Both the position numbers and the translations under genes were made by a program. Positions 1 to 8,172 of a stretch of 33,476 nt of DNA are shown piece after piece; the stretch's first letter is position 1, and each line of letters opens with the position of its first letter. Location of the stretch: contig SXOA01000076.1 of NCBI GenBank assembly GCA_005778405.1, forward strand, positions 1-33,476, given 5' to 3'. Below the pieces are notes generated by a model. The model was given only the letters and a program-made list of their open reading frames with translations, searched no databases and had not been told where the DNA came from. This DNA comes from Planctomycetaceae bacterium (GTDB taxonomy: Bacteria > Planctomycetota > Planctomycetia > Pirellulales > Pirellulaceae).

Positions 1-2
1 AG

Positions 3-833
3 GGGACCAGAACCGACCTCGCCCGCTGGCTCACCAGCCCAGCTCATCCGTTGACGAGCCGCGTCATGGCGAACCGGCTCTGGCAGCATCACTTTGGCAA
101 GGGCATTGTCGAGTCGCCGAGCGACTTCGGCGTGATGGGGACCGCGCCGGCGCATCCGGAGCTGCTCGACTGGCTGGCCAGCGAGCTGATGACCACCGGC
201 TGGAGTCTCAAGCAACTCCACCGCGAAGTCGTCTGTTCGGCGACCTATCGCCAGGCATCGCACAAGCCACGCCGGCTGGCAGGGGAAGCGATCCGCGACG
301 CCATGCTCGCCGCTAGCGGCCAGCTTGAACTCCGCCGCGGCGGACCGGGCGTGATGCCGCCATTGCCGGAAGAACTGACCAAGACGCTGCTTCCCAACCA
401 ATGGAAGGCCAGCAACAACCCCGCCGATGCCGCCCGCCGCAGCATCTACATTTTTGCCCGCCGCAACCTCCGCTATCCACTGTTCGAGGCCTTCGACCGT
501 CCCGATCCCAATGCCAGTTGCGCGTCTCGCAATAAGTCAACCACCGCCCCACAGTCCCTGTTGCTCTTCAACTCGCAGTTCTCGCTCGACTGCGCGAAGC
601 ACCTCGCATCACAAGTGCTCGGCGATGCACCCGTGGACGTTTCCGCTCGCATCACTTCCGCTTGCCGCCGAACCTGGGGACGATCACCAGGCCAAGATGA
701 GTTGAAGGTGCTCTCCGACTTCCTCACCCGCCAAGAAGCGCTGCTCCGCCGCGAAGGAAAGCCGGGCGATGCGGCGCTGGTCGATCTCTGCCTGGCCCTC
801 TTCAACTCCAACGAGTTCCTCTACCTCGATTAG
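3..833 (+). CDS. DUF1553 (PSD1-type) protein, C-terminal part
   Basis: This is the end of a larger gene; the frame stays open to the left edge, so the TTG at 51 is not a real start. The first residues (RTDLARWLTSPAHPLTSR, then VMANRLWQHHFGKGIV) are the conserved opening of the DUF1553 domain. Further on come SPSDFG, the WSLKQLHREVVCSATYRQAS block and a C-terminal ALFNSNEFLYLD, all usual for this family. In planctomycetes these proteins usually carry an N-terminal cytochrome-c-like domain and a DUF1549 domain and are exported; those parts would lie outside the window. Their biochemical role is not established, though they are often encoded beside DUF1501 proteins and sulfatases. Here the next gene is a methyltransferase starting 6 bases after the stop, so the two may be co-transcribed. 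Confidence 0.9.
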   Translation, partial: GTRTDLARWLTSPAHPLTSRVMANRLWQHHFGKGIVESPSDFGVMGTAPAHPELLDWLASELMTTGWSLKQLHREVVCSATYRQASHKPRRLAGEAIRDAMLAASGQLELRRGGPGVMPPLPEELTKTLLPNQWKASNNPADAARRSIYIFARRNLRYPLFEAFDRPDPNASCASRNKSTTAPQSLLLFNSQFSLDCAKHLASQVLGDAPVDVSARITSACRRTWGRSPGQDELKVLSDFLTRQEALLRREGKPGDAALVDLCLALFNSNEFLYLD

Positions 834-839
834 CCCCTT

Positions 840-1715
840 GTGCCGACCTATCCCCTCCGCTCTTCGCCCCCCTGGCACTTCCGCCTGGCCAAATGGCTCA
901 TCCGCAACCGGATTCGTGGTGGGTTTCAGATGATTGAGCTGGCGGAGCGGATGGGCTGGCTCGATTTCGACTGCCGGTACAGGCTGAGCGAGCAGGTCAG
1001 CGTCGACGTGCCGCTCTACCGCCGCGTGAACCAGTTGGCCCTACCGGACCTGCTCGCTTATGAACGGCAGTTAGTAAAGCTACTGACCGACAAGATTAAT
1101 GCCTTTCCCCAGCCGACTACTTGGATCGACTGCGGAGCGGATATCGGCATACTCACCGCGCTCGTCGCCGCCGACTGCCTGAAACTCCAGGAAATCATCG
1201 CCCTAGAACCAAATCCCCTGCCCTTGGCTTATCTGCAAAGAAACCTGGCACAACTTCCCTTTTCGAGCCGCGCTCTGTCATCAGCGGCAGCGGATTTTCA
1301 GGGACGAGGGACGCTGGCCTATTCGCCCCGGGATTCGTCTGATCATTCACGGTATTTGGCGGCGGATGAGAACGGGGATCTGGACGTAGTACGTATCGAC
1401 GATCTGGGGATTGCTCCGGGCGAACCAGTCGCGCTGAAGATCGATGTCGAAGGGGGTGAACTCGCCGTCCTGCGCGGAGCGCGACAAACTCTCGCCAGCG
1501 CATCCGAGTGGGTTGTCGCGCTGGAAGCCCATCGGGATGTGTTCCGCCGCACCGGGATCGACCCGTGTGAGTGCCTGCGGTTTCTCGCCAGCCTGGGAGA
1601 CATACAGGCCACAGTGGCCGAATGCGGGGAGGTAGAGCTAGATAGCGCGCGACCGTACTTTGACCAGGTCAGCGAGAGAATCACCAATGTCGTTTGCCAT
1701 TGCTCGCCGCGCTAG
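840..1715 (+). CDS. FkbM-family methyltransferase
   Basis: The 291-residue product has an SAM-binding Rossmann core. Motif I reads WIDCGADIGILTALVA (residues 95-110), the acidic end of strand 2 is ALEPNP (121-126), and the FkbM signature ALKIDVEGGELAVLRGA lies near residues 198-214. FkbM enzymes O-methylate sugars or small metabolites using SAM; the substrate cannot be read from the sequence. The first 90 residues carry no motif I recognise. The start is GTG at 840, chosen because it lies 6 bases after the preceding stop and gives the full domain. No signal peptide is visible, so the protein should be cytoplasmic. Placement directly behind a DUF1553 gene is unusual and suggests read-through transcription rather than a shared pathway. 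Confidence 0.85.
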   Translation: MPTYPLRSSPPWHFRLAKWLIRNRIRGGFQMIELAERMGWLDFDCRYRLSEQVSVDVPLYRRVNQLALPDLLAYERQLVKLLTDKINAFPQPTTWIDCGADIGILTALVAADCLKLQEIIALEPNPLPLAYLQRNLAQLPFSSRALSSAAADFQGRGTLAYSPRDSSDHSRYLAADENGDLDVVRIDDLGIAPGEPVALKIDVEGGELAVLRGARQTLASASEWVVALEAHRDVFRRTGIDPCECLRFLASLGDIQATVAECGEVELDSARPYFDQVSERITNVVCHCSPR

Positions 1716-1718
1716 TCG

Positions 1719-1730
1719 TGAGCATGCTCA
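1719..1730. other. 12-base perfect palindrome in convergent gap
   Basis: TGAGCATGCTCA is identical on both strands and sits 3 bases after the methyltransferase stop, in the 92-base gap between two convergent genes. It has no loop or T-run, so it is a poor intrinsic terminator. It could be a protein-binding site or chance. Confidence 0.3.
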
Positions 1731-1807
1731 AGACGTGAGTTCAGGGGCCTTTGTCGGGATTGCAGCGCCACTCTTTTCTGCCACTTTTTGCCCCACCTGA
1801 TGGACCG

Positions 1808-2509
1808 CTAACTGCCACGCGGCCGGTCGAGGGAAAGCTCCACGACATGCCAATCCGCCTGCCCAGTGTAGTTGCTGAATTCGCGCTTGACGGTGATCCA
1901 AAACCGCGTCTTGTCCCCGGCGGGGGTATCGTACGTGTATTGCAGCGTGACACTATCCGCAAGTCCGGTATGTCGGTGTCGGAGGTACTCTTCGTATTCA
2001 AAAGTCACTTGGGGTGCTGCTGCCAGGATGTCCTTAGTAGGGCTCATTTCGACAAACCGCTTGAACTCCGTCGTTGCCATTTCGTTCTGCTGGTAGGCAA
2101 CTTCAAAGTTCATATGCGAGTCGAGTCGCTGCTTTTTCTCCACCTTGAGTTGGTGGGCGATGTAAGGCTCGTTGCGATTGAGAATGCTGAGGAAGTCGTC
2201 GGCATATTCGCGAGCATGGGAGACGAGTATCTCGCGACGCGCGATTTCCCGTGCGAATCCCCAGCCTAGAAACATCGGTGCCAAAAGGAGCGCGGCGACA
2301 GCCATCCAACGGCCGGACAAACGGTCGGCGTTGACGTGAATTTGCCACAATGCATAGCTGGCGACGACGATCGCCACCAGGGCGAAGATTCCCAGAATGG
2401 GGGAAAAGACTGCGACTCCCGATAACAATCCCAGCCCCAATGCCAACATGGCCAGCACGCTCAGCGCGCGGTACTCCTTGATGGGCATAGGCCCTTCGTT
2501 CGTCTCCAT
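1808..2509 (-). CDS. Small membrane protein with DUF4190-like N-terminus
   Basis: The product (233 residues from the ATG at 2509) begins METNEGPMPIKEYRALSVLA. It has two closely spaced hydrophobic segments (about 15-36 and 38-56) separated by a turn, then a third (about 68-86). The early part resembles DUF4190-type proteins (LGLLSGVAVFSPILGIFALV, then YALWQI). The remaining 145 residues are soluble, rich in charged residues, and end VVELSLDRPRGS; I recognise no catalytic motif there. The longer start at 2563 adds 18 residues of less typical composition, and a GGAAG lies upstream of 2509. It is the last gene of the minus-strand hisF-pilT-pilB-like run, 106 bases after the pilB-like stop and behind a hairpin, so it may be only partly co-transcribed. 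Function unknown. Confidence 0.7.
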   Translation of the reverse strand: METNEGPMPIKEYRALSVLAMLALGLGLLSGVAVFSPILGIFALVAIVVASYALWQIHVNADRLSGRWMAVAALLLAPMFLGWGFAREIARREILVSHAREYADDFLSILNRNEPYIAHQLKVEKKQRLDSHMNFEVAYQQNEMATTEFKRFVEMSPTKDILAAAPQVTFEYEEYLRHRHTGLADSVTLQYTYDTPAGDKTRFWITVKREFSNYTGQADWHVVELSLDRPRGS

Positions 2510-2586
2510 TGCGGTGAGGGCTTCCGTTTGCAACATAAGAATGCCAGGGCCAACCAGGTTCAATAGCGATCCTTACGGATGGCAAC

Positions 2587-2607
2587 GGCAGCCGGTTCGG
2601 GGCTGCC
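2587..2607 (-). terminator. GC-rich hairpin after the pilB-like gene
   Basis: GGCAGCC (2587-2593) and GGCTGCC (2601-2607) form a perfect 7-base stem with a 7-base loop, 8 bases beyond the pilB-like stop. No T-run follows on the minus strand, so it would be a weak or factor-assisted terminator, or an mRNA-stabilising hairpin. Confidence 0.4.
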
Positions 2608-2615
2608 AGGGTTAC

Positions 2616-4052
2616 TTACTGTTTGAGGACGCGCTGCAATTCGGTAAGCGAGGTACCTCCCATGGCCATCAACAGGATCCCTTCCTCCTGAAGCGTCCGG
2701 TTCCCTGCTTGCCTGGCCAACTGGCGGATCGTTTCCGGCCGCGGATCGTTAAGCAGGGCCTCCCGAATCTTGTCGTCGATCATCAGGACCTCAAACAGGG
2801 CGGTCCGTCCTTTGAATCCCAGCCCGCGACAGGCGGGGCAGATCAAGGGGGGGGGCGGCGGCTCACCCTTTTTGGGCTTGGGCGGCTCAGGTGGGGGAAC
2901 GCCCGGCGGCAAGGGGGGCGGGGGCGGTTTTTCACGGAACAGAACGGTCACTCGTCCCTGGGGGATTCCCAGCCGCTGCAAGAGTTGCGGCGTGGGTTGA
3001 ATGGGTTCGCGGCAAACTTCACAAAGTTTGCGAATCAAGCGGGTGTAGACCACGCCGGTTACTGTTTTGACAAACAGCTCTTGATCCACCCCCATCGCCA
3101 GCACTCGCAACAAGCCGTCCACCGCGTCTTTGCCGCGCGTGCTAATGATCGTCAGCTTGGGCTCGTCGACGTTGGCTTGTTTGCAATAGGCATCGACCGT
3201 TTCCGCGTTGGGAACATTCGGTGCCAAAAGCACCTCCGGCTGCCGCAACAGGATCTTGGGTAGGCGCTTGTCGGGCGTTTCGCCTTCGGCAAGGTTGAGT
3301 TTGATAATTTCAATGTTTTCGACGTCTGGTTCGGGTTGGTCCTGGTCCTGCAGCGAGACAAAGTCCCGCATCAGGCGATCGGTGCTGCGGAGTGTGCCCG
3401 CCCACAGGCTGGACAGGCCGTCCTGCGGTGCGGCGCATAACACCACCATTCCCTTGGTCCCCGGGCCAATCAGCCCCTTCAACTGTTCGCGGAGCTTTTC
3501 GCGCATTCCCAATTCTTCGAGGGTGCGAACACCGCCACCCTTGATAATCGGTACAAAACTGACCAGCGCTCGCTCGCCGGTCTGCGTCCCTTGACTCACC
3601 AAGGTCGTATGATATTTGTGACCCATGTACTCCGTGCGAAATTTGCCCTCCTGCTTGCTGCGCCGGTCCTCCGGCTTGAGATTGGCGACTTTCTTCAGCA
3701 CCCATAGGGCCATGTCTCCCATTTCCCGGGTGGGCGGGCCCATCGGCAGCGGGCCTTTGTGTTTGGGCGGCGGCGGATAGGGAACCAGCGGCCCCAGGTT
3801 GTGCCACACACTGTCAATCTGATAACGAAAAGCGATGGCCTGGGCGGAGAAGTCGATCATGAGTCGTTCGGCCCGGTTTTCGATGGCGTCCGCCAGGAAG
3901 ATACGAGCCAGGCCAAAGCCCGGATGCTGCCGCGCTTCGATCATCAGCGACTGGGCCATGTTCTGCAGCGGAACGGTGGCGACCATCTCGACGGGCGGAC
4001 CCATTCCCCAAGGGGGACCAACCTGAACTTGCTTTTTGCCGCCGAAAATCAT
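2616..4052 (-). CDS. PilB/GspE-like protein without Walker motifs
   Basis: The 478-residue product has the layout of a type II secretion/type IV pilus assembly ATPase. A GspE-like N-terminal part is followed by a core domain, a C-x2-C...C-x2-C metal site (C344, C347, C405, C408) and the usual C-terminal GRTALFEVLMIDDKIREAL segment. Intact family members have GPTGSGKTTT at Walker A; here the equivalent stretch (about 207-218) reads AAPQDGLSSLWA, with no P-loop Gly pattern and no Lys. The Walker B/Asp-box region reads LLRQPEVLLAPNVPNAET (269-285), lacking the acidic residues. A Pro-rich linker (376-402) separates the two Cys pairs. The frame is intact, so this looks like a maintained non-hydrolysing paralogue, perhaps structural or regulatory. 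The start ATG at 4052 has GGAG upstream. pilT lies 48 bases upstream, consistent with an operon. Confidence 0.8.
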   Translation of the reverse strand: MIFGGKKQVQVGPPWGMGPPVEMVATVPLQNMAQSLMIEARQHPGFGLARIFLADAIENRAERLMIDFSAQAIAFRYQIDSVWHNLGPLVPYPPPPKHKGPLPMGPPTREMGDMALWVLKKVANLKPEDRRSKQEGKFRTEYMGHKYHTTLVSQGTQTGERALVSFVPIIKGGGVRTLEELGMREKLREQLKGLIGPGTKGMVVLCAAPQDGLSSLWAGTLRSTDRLMRDFVSLQDQDQPEPDVENIEIIKLNLAEGETPDKRLPKILLRQPEVLLAPNVPNAETVDAYCKQANVDEPKLTIISTRGKDAVDGLLRVLAMGVDQELFVKTVTGVVYTRLIRKLCEVCREPIQPTPQLLQRLGIPQGRVTVLFREKPPPPPLPPGVPPPEPPKPKKGEPPPPPLICPACRGLGFKGRTALFEVLMIDDKIREALLNDPRPETIRQLARQAGNRTLQEEGILLMAMGGTSLTELQRVLKQ

Positions 4053-4100
4053 GATGCTTGCTCCACTGGCGTAGCCGCACGCGGCCCGCGTGCCGGCTTG

Positions 4101-5288
4101 CTAAATAATACCTGGGTTGGAAACATTGATCCCCTTGAGCGCCATCTTGAGGGCGTCTGGGTTGGGCGCAACTTCAAATGCCGTTGGCCGGTCAATTAAT
4201 TCGTCATCAATGAGCTGCTTCAGGCTCATGGTGAAATCCTGCATGCCGTCCGCATAGCCGATGCGAATAGCGTCGGGCAGTTTGTTGTCGGAGCTTTCCA
4301 GCACCAGCTTTTTGATCATCGGGGTGAACAACATGATCTCGCAGGTCGGCACGCGAGGCACGCCGGGCTTGATCGACCGCAGCAGCTTCTGGGCGACGAT
4401 ACCCCGCATGTTGAAGGCGATCGCGCTGCGGATGGCCTTGTGCATCGCTTCGGGGAAGAGGTCCAGAATTCGGCCGATGGTGGACGGGGCGCTGGAAGCG
4501 TGAATTGTTCCGAACACTAGGTGTCCCGTTTCCGCGGCGTGAATGGCGGTCATGAACGTCTCTTCGTCGCGCATTTCGCCCACCAGCATAATGTCCGGAT
4601 CTTCGCGGACCGCGTGTTTCATGCCGATGCTGAAATCCTTCACATCAAAGCCGACTTCGCGCTGGTTGATGAGCGCGAGTTGCTCGGTGAAGACGAATTC
4701 AATCGGGTCTTCGAGCGTGAGAATATGCACCCGCTCTCGCTGGTTGATGTAATCGAGCATCGACGCGATGGTCGTGCTCTTTCCCGAACCAGTGACGCCG
4801 GCCAGCAACACCATCCCCTGGTCCCAGTGACAGAGCCCTTCAATGGACGGCGGCAGGTACAGCCCCTTGAAGTCCGGAATCTTGTTGTTCACACGGCGGG
4901 CCACCATCCCCATCATCTGGTTCTGCGTCAGCAAGTTCACGCGGAACCGCCAGACGATGCCGTCTACTTCGCAAGTATAGGCAAAGTCCGCCCCGCCGTC
5001 CTCCTCGAAGATGCGGCGGCTGCGGTCGTTCATCATCGGCACAAGGAGCTTGACCATTTCGGCTCGCTCGACCGGCCCGCGGCTCAAGGGACGGAGCTCG
5101 TTGCGGATGCGGACCATCGGCGGCTTGCCCACCTTCATGTGCAAGTCGCTCCCCTCCAGCTTCACCAGGGCGCGGAAGTATTTATCAACTTCCAGCTCCT
5201 GCTTTTCGCCGGACATCTTGGCAATCAGCTCATCCGCCGTAACGCTGCGGGTTTCAAACCCGCTTTTTTTCTCTTCTGTGTGGGACAT
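4101..5288 (-). CDS. pilT: Type IV pilus twitching/retraction ATPase PilT
   Basis: PilT is the cytoplasmic hexameric ATPase that drives disassembly of type IV pili. The 395-residue product has an N-terminal PAS-like part (VKLEGSDLHMKVGKPPMVRI), Walker A GVTGSGKST (164-172), an Asp box near LEDPIEFVF (192-200), Walker B DPDIMLVGEMRDEET (230-244) and the His box TGHLVFGTIHASSAPSTIGR (254-273). All catalytic elements are present. I chose the ATG at 5288, which has AGAGGAG 6 bases upstream, over one 18 bases earlier. The product is longer than classic PilT (about 345 residues), with an N-terminal extension and a C-terminal tail. It follows hisF by 27 bases and precedes the pilB-like gene by 48, on the same strand, so the three probably share a transcript. 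Confidence 0.93.
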   Translation of the reverse strand: MSHTEEKKSGFETRSVTADELIAKMSGEKQELEVDKYFRALVKLEGSDLHMKVGKPPMVRIRNELRPLSRGPVERAEMVKLLVPMMNDRSRRIFEEDGGADFAYTCEVDGIVWRFRVNLLTQNQMMGMVARRVNNKIPDFKGLYLPPSIEGLCHWDQGMVLLAGVTGSGKSTTIASMLDYINQRERVHILTLEDPIEFVFTEQLALINQREVGFDVKDFSIGMKHAVREDPDIMLVGEMRDEETFMTAIHAAETGHLVFGTIHASSAPSTIGRILDLFPEAMHKAIRSAIAFNMRGIVAQKLLRSIKPGVPRVPTCEIMLFTPMIKKLVLESSDNKLPDAIRIGYADGMQDFTMSLKQLIDDELIDRPTAFEVAPNPDALKMALKGINVSNPGII

Positions 5289-5315
5289 TGCTTGCTCCTC
5301 TGTCATCCAGGTATG

Positions 5316-6083
5316 TCAAAGTCGGACTGGAATTCCTCGTCCAGCCATGACTTGTTTTGTCTCGTGAATCGTGAACTCACCAAAGTGAAAAATGCTCGCG
5401 GCCAAGGCTGCGTCCGCCTTCCCCAGCAGAATCGCATCCGCCAGGTGCTCGGGCTTTCCCGCTCCGCCACTGGCGACGACCGGAATGCTCACCGCCTCGC
5501 TGACCGCTGCCGTCACTTCCAAATCGTATCCGTCCTTCGTTCCATCGCAATCCATGCTGGTGAGCACGATTTCTCCGGCTCCCAGCTCCTCAACTTGTTT
5601 CGCCCAAGCCACCGCTTCCAGCCCCGTCGGCAACCGGCCGCCATTGACGTGGACTTCCCAGACCTCTCGTCCCTCTTTACGAATCCGCTTGGGGTCGATG
5701 TTCACCACGATGCACTGGCTGCCGAACCGCCGGGCCGCTTCCCGGACGAAGTCCGGATTCTTGCAGGCCGCCGAGTTGATGGAAACTTTGTCGCTGCCGG
5801 CGCTCAGCAAAGCCCGAATGTCCTCGATGGTCCGAATCCCGCCCCCCACCGTCAGCGGCATGAAAACCTGCTCCGCGGTTCGGCGAACGACATCCAGCAT
5901 TATATCTCGCCCCTCGTGGCTGGCGGTAATGTCGAGAAACACCAGCTCGTCCGCCCCCTCCTGCTCATAGCGGGCCGCCACCTGCACTGGGTCGCCGGCA
6001 TCCCGCAGACGCAGGAAATTTGTCCCCTTCACCACCCGCCCGCGGTCCACGTCCAGGCAGGGGATGACACGTTTGGCGAGCAT
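5316..6083 (-). CDS. hisF: Imidazole glycerol phosphate synthase subunit HisF
   Basis: HisF is the cyclase subunit of the HisFH enzyme. It uses ammonia from HisH to convert PRFAR into imidazole glycerol phosphate (histidine synthesis) and AICAR (returned to purine synthesis). The 255-residue (beta/alpha)8 barrel has normal length. Catalytic D11 ([15 protein letters not shown]) and D130 ([10 protein letters not shown]) are present, as are the phosphate-binding loops ([26 protein letters not shown]). I chose the ATG at 6083, since [12 protein letters not shown] is the standard beginning; the extra 11 residues from an earlier codon are not conserved. The upstream Shine-Dalgarno is weak. No other his gene is nearby, and hisF heads a run of type IV pilus genes, so it appears detached from a histidine operon. 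Confidence 0.96.
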   Translation of the reverse strand: MLAKRVIPCLDVDRGRVVKGTNFLRLRDAGDPVQVAARYEQEGADELVFLDITASHEGRDIMLDVVRRTAEQVFMPLTVGGGIRTIEDIRALLSAGSDKVSINSAACKNPDFVREAARRFGSQCIVVNIDPKRIRKEGREVWEVHVNGGRLPTGLEAVAWAKQVEELGAGEIVLTSMDCDGTKDGYDLEVTAAVSEAVSIPVVASGGAGKPEHLADAILLGKADAALAASIFHFGEFTIHETKQVMAGRGIPVRL

Positions 6084-6134
6084 GGAAAGCCGACGGAGAA
6101 AGTCGTTAGAACACAAAGAAAAAGCTGAGCTTTC

Positions 6135-6163
6135 ACTCTAAGCGGGGGTGCTACGGTGGTCAA
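6135..6163 (-). promoter_or_regulatory. Sigma70-like promoter for hisF-pilT run
   Basis: On the minus strand TTGACC (6158-6163) and TAGAGT (6135-6140) are separated by exactly 17 bases. Transcription would begin near 6128, about 45 bases before the hisF start. A near-perfect palindrome, AAAGCTGAGCTTT (6121-6133), covers the predicted start site and could be an operator. This is read from sequence only. Confidence 0.5.
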
Positions 6164-6175
6164 CGGACGGAATGT

Positions 6176-6228
6176 TGGAGTCCCGCCTTTAGGCGGCTCT
6201 TCGGAATCCGTCTGAAGGCGGGACTCCA
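6176..6228. repeat. Long hairpin, REP-like, between ceramidase gene and hisF
   Basis: The arms 6176-6196 and 6208-6228 are 21 bases each and match at 19 positions when one is reverse-complemented, with an 11-base loop containing TTCGG. The outer 14 bases (TGGAGTCCCGCCTT) pair perfectly. It lies 8 bases beyond the ceramidase-like stop and just upstream of the hisF promoter, so it can act as a terminator or insulator. A single related arm appears at 8141-8161, which suggests a dispersed repeat family. Confidence 0.8.
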
Positions 6229-6235
6229 GCGCGGC

Positions 6236-7720
6236 CTATCGCCCTTTTGACGCCACCGCCTTCTCCTCAGCCCGCTCCTTGGCCACTTTCCCGATCAATT
6301 CCAGCACGGCCGCCCGAATCTTGGGCTCGGCTTCGGTTTCCAGGCAACTCGTGCGGGCTCGCCAGGTCGTGTAGCCGCCGAGCTTCAGCAGCTCCGGCGG
6401 CGGCAGATAGCCTTCGCAGCCGTTGGCGAGCTCGATGACGAAGGTGGTCTTCACCGGGCTGTCCTTCTTGATGTTCAGTCCCGTGCTGCCGTAAACCTCG
6501 TTGGGAATCGAGCCGATGGCCAGTTCGCCGATTCGAATCGCCTGTAATTTGAGCTCGCGGGTCGGCGGCATGTCGTTCAGGAGGAGCGTCTCGCGGGCAT
6601 AGATCTGCTCCAGGCTCATGTTCTTGCCGGCTTCGATCGTCTTCACCATCTCCTTCGCCGCAGCCACTTCTTCGGCGCTCGGCATCCGCACCCCGACCGT
6701 CAGCAGCTTCTCCTCCATCACCAGCGGGGCCCAGTCGAAATAGCTGATTTTCTGGTAAGCCTCGAAAGCTGCTGAGGAGACGTCTTCCGCCACGCCTTCA
6801 ATGTCATATTTCCGCCGCTCTTTCTGCGTGTAGTCCATCAGCCAGGTGTCGCCGCTGGTGGCGTTGGCGAGCGCGGCCATAAACGGCGGACGAGGCTTGC
6901 CCGTCAATGTTGACACTCCCCGAATTTTGCCATCAATCTTTTCGCAGAAGACGGCGAAGTAATCGGCGGAAAGCGCTTTCGCGCCGACATAGTGCAGCGA
7001 ATAAGCGGAGAGGACCGCGATCGGCTGACCATCGGGTGATTGCAAGCTGACGACCGGAACATCGGGGTCCACCGGGCCGGCCGCCCGGATGGCATTGGGA
7101 TTGTTGTGCCCGGGGTGCATCATCACGGTGTCGTCCTTGGTTCCGCCAAAACGGTTCGTCGGCGCGATGCCCGGCTTCATCACCCAGTGGCGGTTGGCGA
7201 CGTTCTTCTCATCCCTTCCCATCCCCCAGCCAATGCGGGCGGGGGCCAGGTTCTTCTGGGCGTACGCAATTCCCTTGGCAATCTGCGGCGGCAGGAAGCG
7301 AACGTATTTGGCATCGGCATCGGTCCCCAGGCAACCGTAACTGCTCGGGGCGCTATGCGTATGCGTCGAGGAGATCAACATGCGACTGGTGGGAATGCCG
7401 GTCGCCTTGCTCGCCATCTCCTTGGCTTCATCCAGCAGCGACCGCGGAATCATGCAGCTATCGACGATGACAATGGCTGCCTGATTCGTCCCGTCGTCCA
7501 GCACCAGACACCGCGCGTGCAGCCGGTCGTTGACGGTGTCGGTGGAGACGGCATTCATATTGCCGTTGACCAGGACCGGCAGTTCCAGCGGCGTGATGTC
7601 AATCGCGAACGCGCCGGCCCGGAAGATCTTCTTATCCGCTGCATTCGTGGGCATCGGCCCGGCGAGCAGGCCGACGAGGAAGGTGGCCGTCAAACCCAGA
7701 CGCCAGAAGTATCGCGTCAT
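6236..7720 (-). CDS. Neutral/alkaline ceramidase-like exported protein
   Basis: The 494-residue product starts at the ATG at 7720 (AGGA upstream) and has a signal peptide (MTRYFWRLGLTATFLVGLLA, cleavage near TNAA). The mature part opens with FRAGAFAIDITPLELPVLVNG, the typical first strand of neutral/alkaline non-lysosomal ceramidase N-terminal domains. It also has the conserved block MLISSTHTHSAPSSYG, whose His residues belong to the zinc site in characterised ceramidases. Later come SLQSPDGQPIAVLSAYSLHYVG and FVIELANGCEGYLPPPE, also typical. Planctomycetes encode many such proteins, and few are proven to cleave ceramide, so the substrate is open. A hydrolase acting outside the cytoplasm is the safe reading. 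The gene is flanked by a hairpin after its stop and an 832-base gap before its start, so it is probably transcribed alone. Confidence 0.85.
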   Translation of the reverse strand: MTRYFWRLGLTATFLVGLLAGPMPTNAADKKIFRAGAFAIDITPLELPVLVNGNMNAVSTDTVNDRLHARCLVLDDGTNQAAIVIVDSCMIPRSLLDEAKEMASKATGIPTSRMLISSTHTHSAPSSYGCLGTDADAKYVRFLPPQIAKGIAYAQKNLAPARIGWGMGRDEKNVANRHWVMKPGIAPTNRFGGTKDDTVMMHPGHNNPNAIRAAGPVDPDVPVVSLQSPDGQPIAVLSAYSLHYVGAKALSADYFAVFCEKIDGKIRGVSTLTGKPRPPFMAALANATSGDTWLMDYTQKERRKYDIEGVAEDVSSAAFEAYQKISYFDWAPLVMEEKLLTVGVRMPSAEEVAAAKEMVKTIEAGKNMSLEQIYARETLLLNDMPPTRELKLQAIRIGELAIGSIPNEVYGSTGLNIKKDSPVKTTFVIELANGCEGYLPPPELLKLGGYTTWRARTSCLETEAEPKIRAAVLELIGKVAKERAEEKAVASKGR

Positions 7721-8015
7721 GGTGAAAATCCTGTTGTGTGGGTTGTTGTTGCAATTTCCATATTCTACTGGAATCGCTGACCAGTCGCATCGCTGCATTG
7801 TCAGCGGACTTTCCCTTAATCAACCGGAAGGTGCACCCCCAGATTCTCCACCCTATAAGTGGCTAATGCGCCCGGTTTGATACCGGTTTGGCGATGCATT
7901 TTTCGTCTGTATCAGCGTCGTCTCTCTGCTTGCAACTCCTTGTCCGGCTGCCACTTCCACTAATGGCTGCATCATGCCCAGCGTTGTCGCCGCGCTTTTC
8001 TTGATACCCTAAAAC

Positions 8016-8031
8016 CCCCGCTCTTCCGGGG
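8016..8031 (-). terminator. Short GC hairpin with weak T-run
   Basis: CCCCG (8016-8020) and CGGGG (8027-8031) form a 5-base stem with a 6-base loop. On the minus strand the hairpin is followed by GTTTTAG. It would stop read-through from the giant kinase toward the ceramidase-like gene. The stem is short, so this is tentative. Confidence 0.3.
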
Positions 8032-8140
8032 TAAGTATTCTCGATATTATAATCTGTTGTTCAAACATAATTACACAATAGAAAATCCTCTTAACGGCAC
8101 TTTATCTTCCCTTACCCTTCCCTTTCCCAAGACCCCTTGT

Positions 8141-8161
8141 TGGAGTCCCGCCCTCAAGCGG
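8141..8161. repeat. Single arm of the 6176-6228 repeat family
   Basis: This 21-base stretch shares TGGAGTCCCGCC and then 5 of 9 bases with the consensus of the hairpin arms at 6176-6228. No matching second arm follows, so it looks like a decayed or partial copy. Confidence 0.5.
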
Positions 8162-8172
8162 CCCCTCCCTGT

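Noticed and set aside
4521..6128. Long plus-strand frame opposite pilT and hisF
   Set aside because: It is the antisense shadow of two well-supported genes; the product is His/Gln/Arg-rich and matches nothing.
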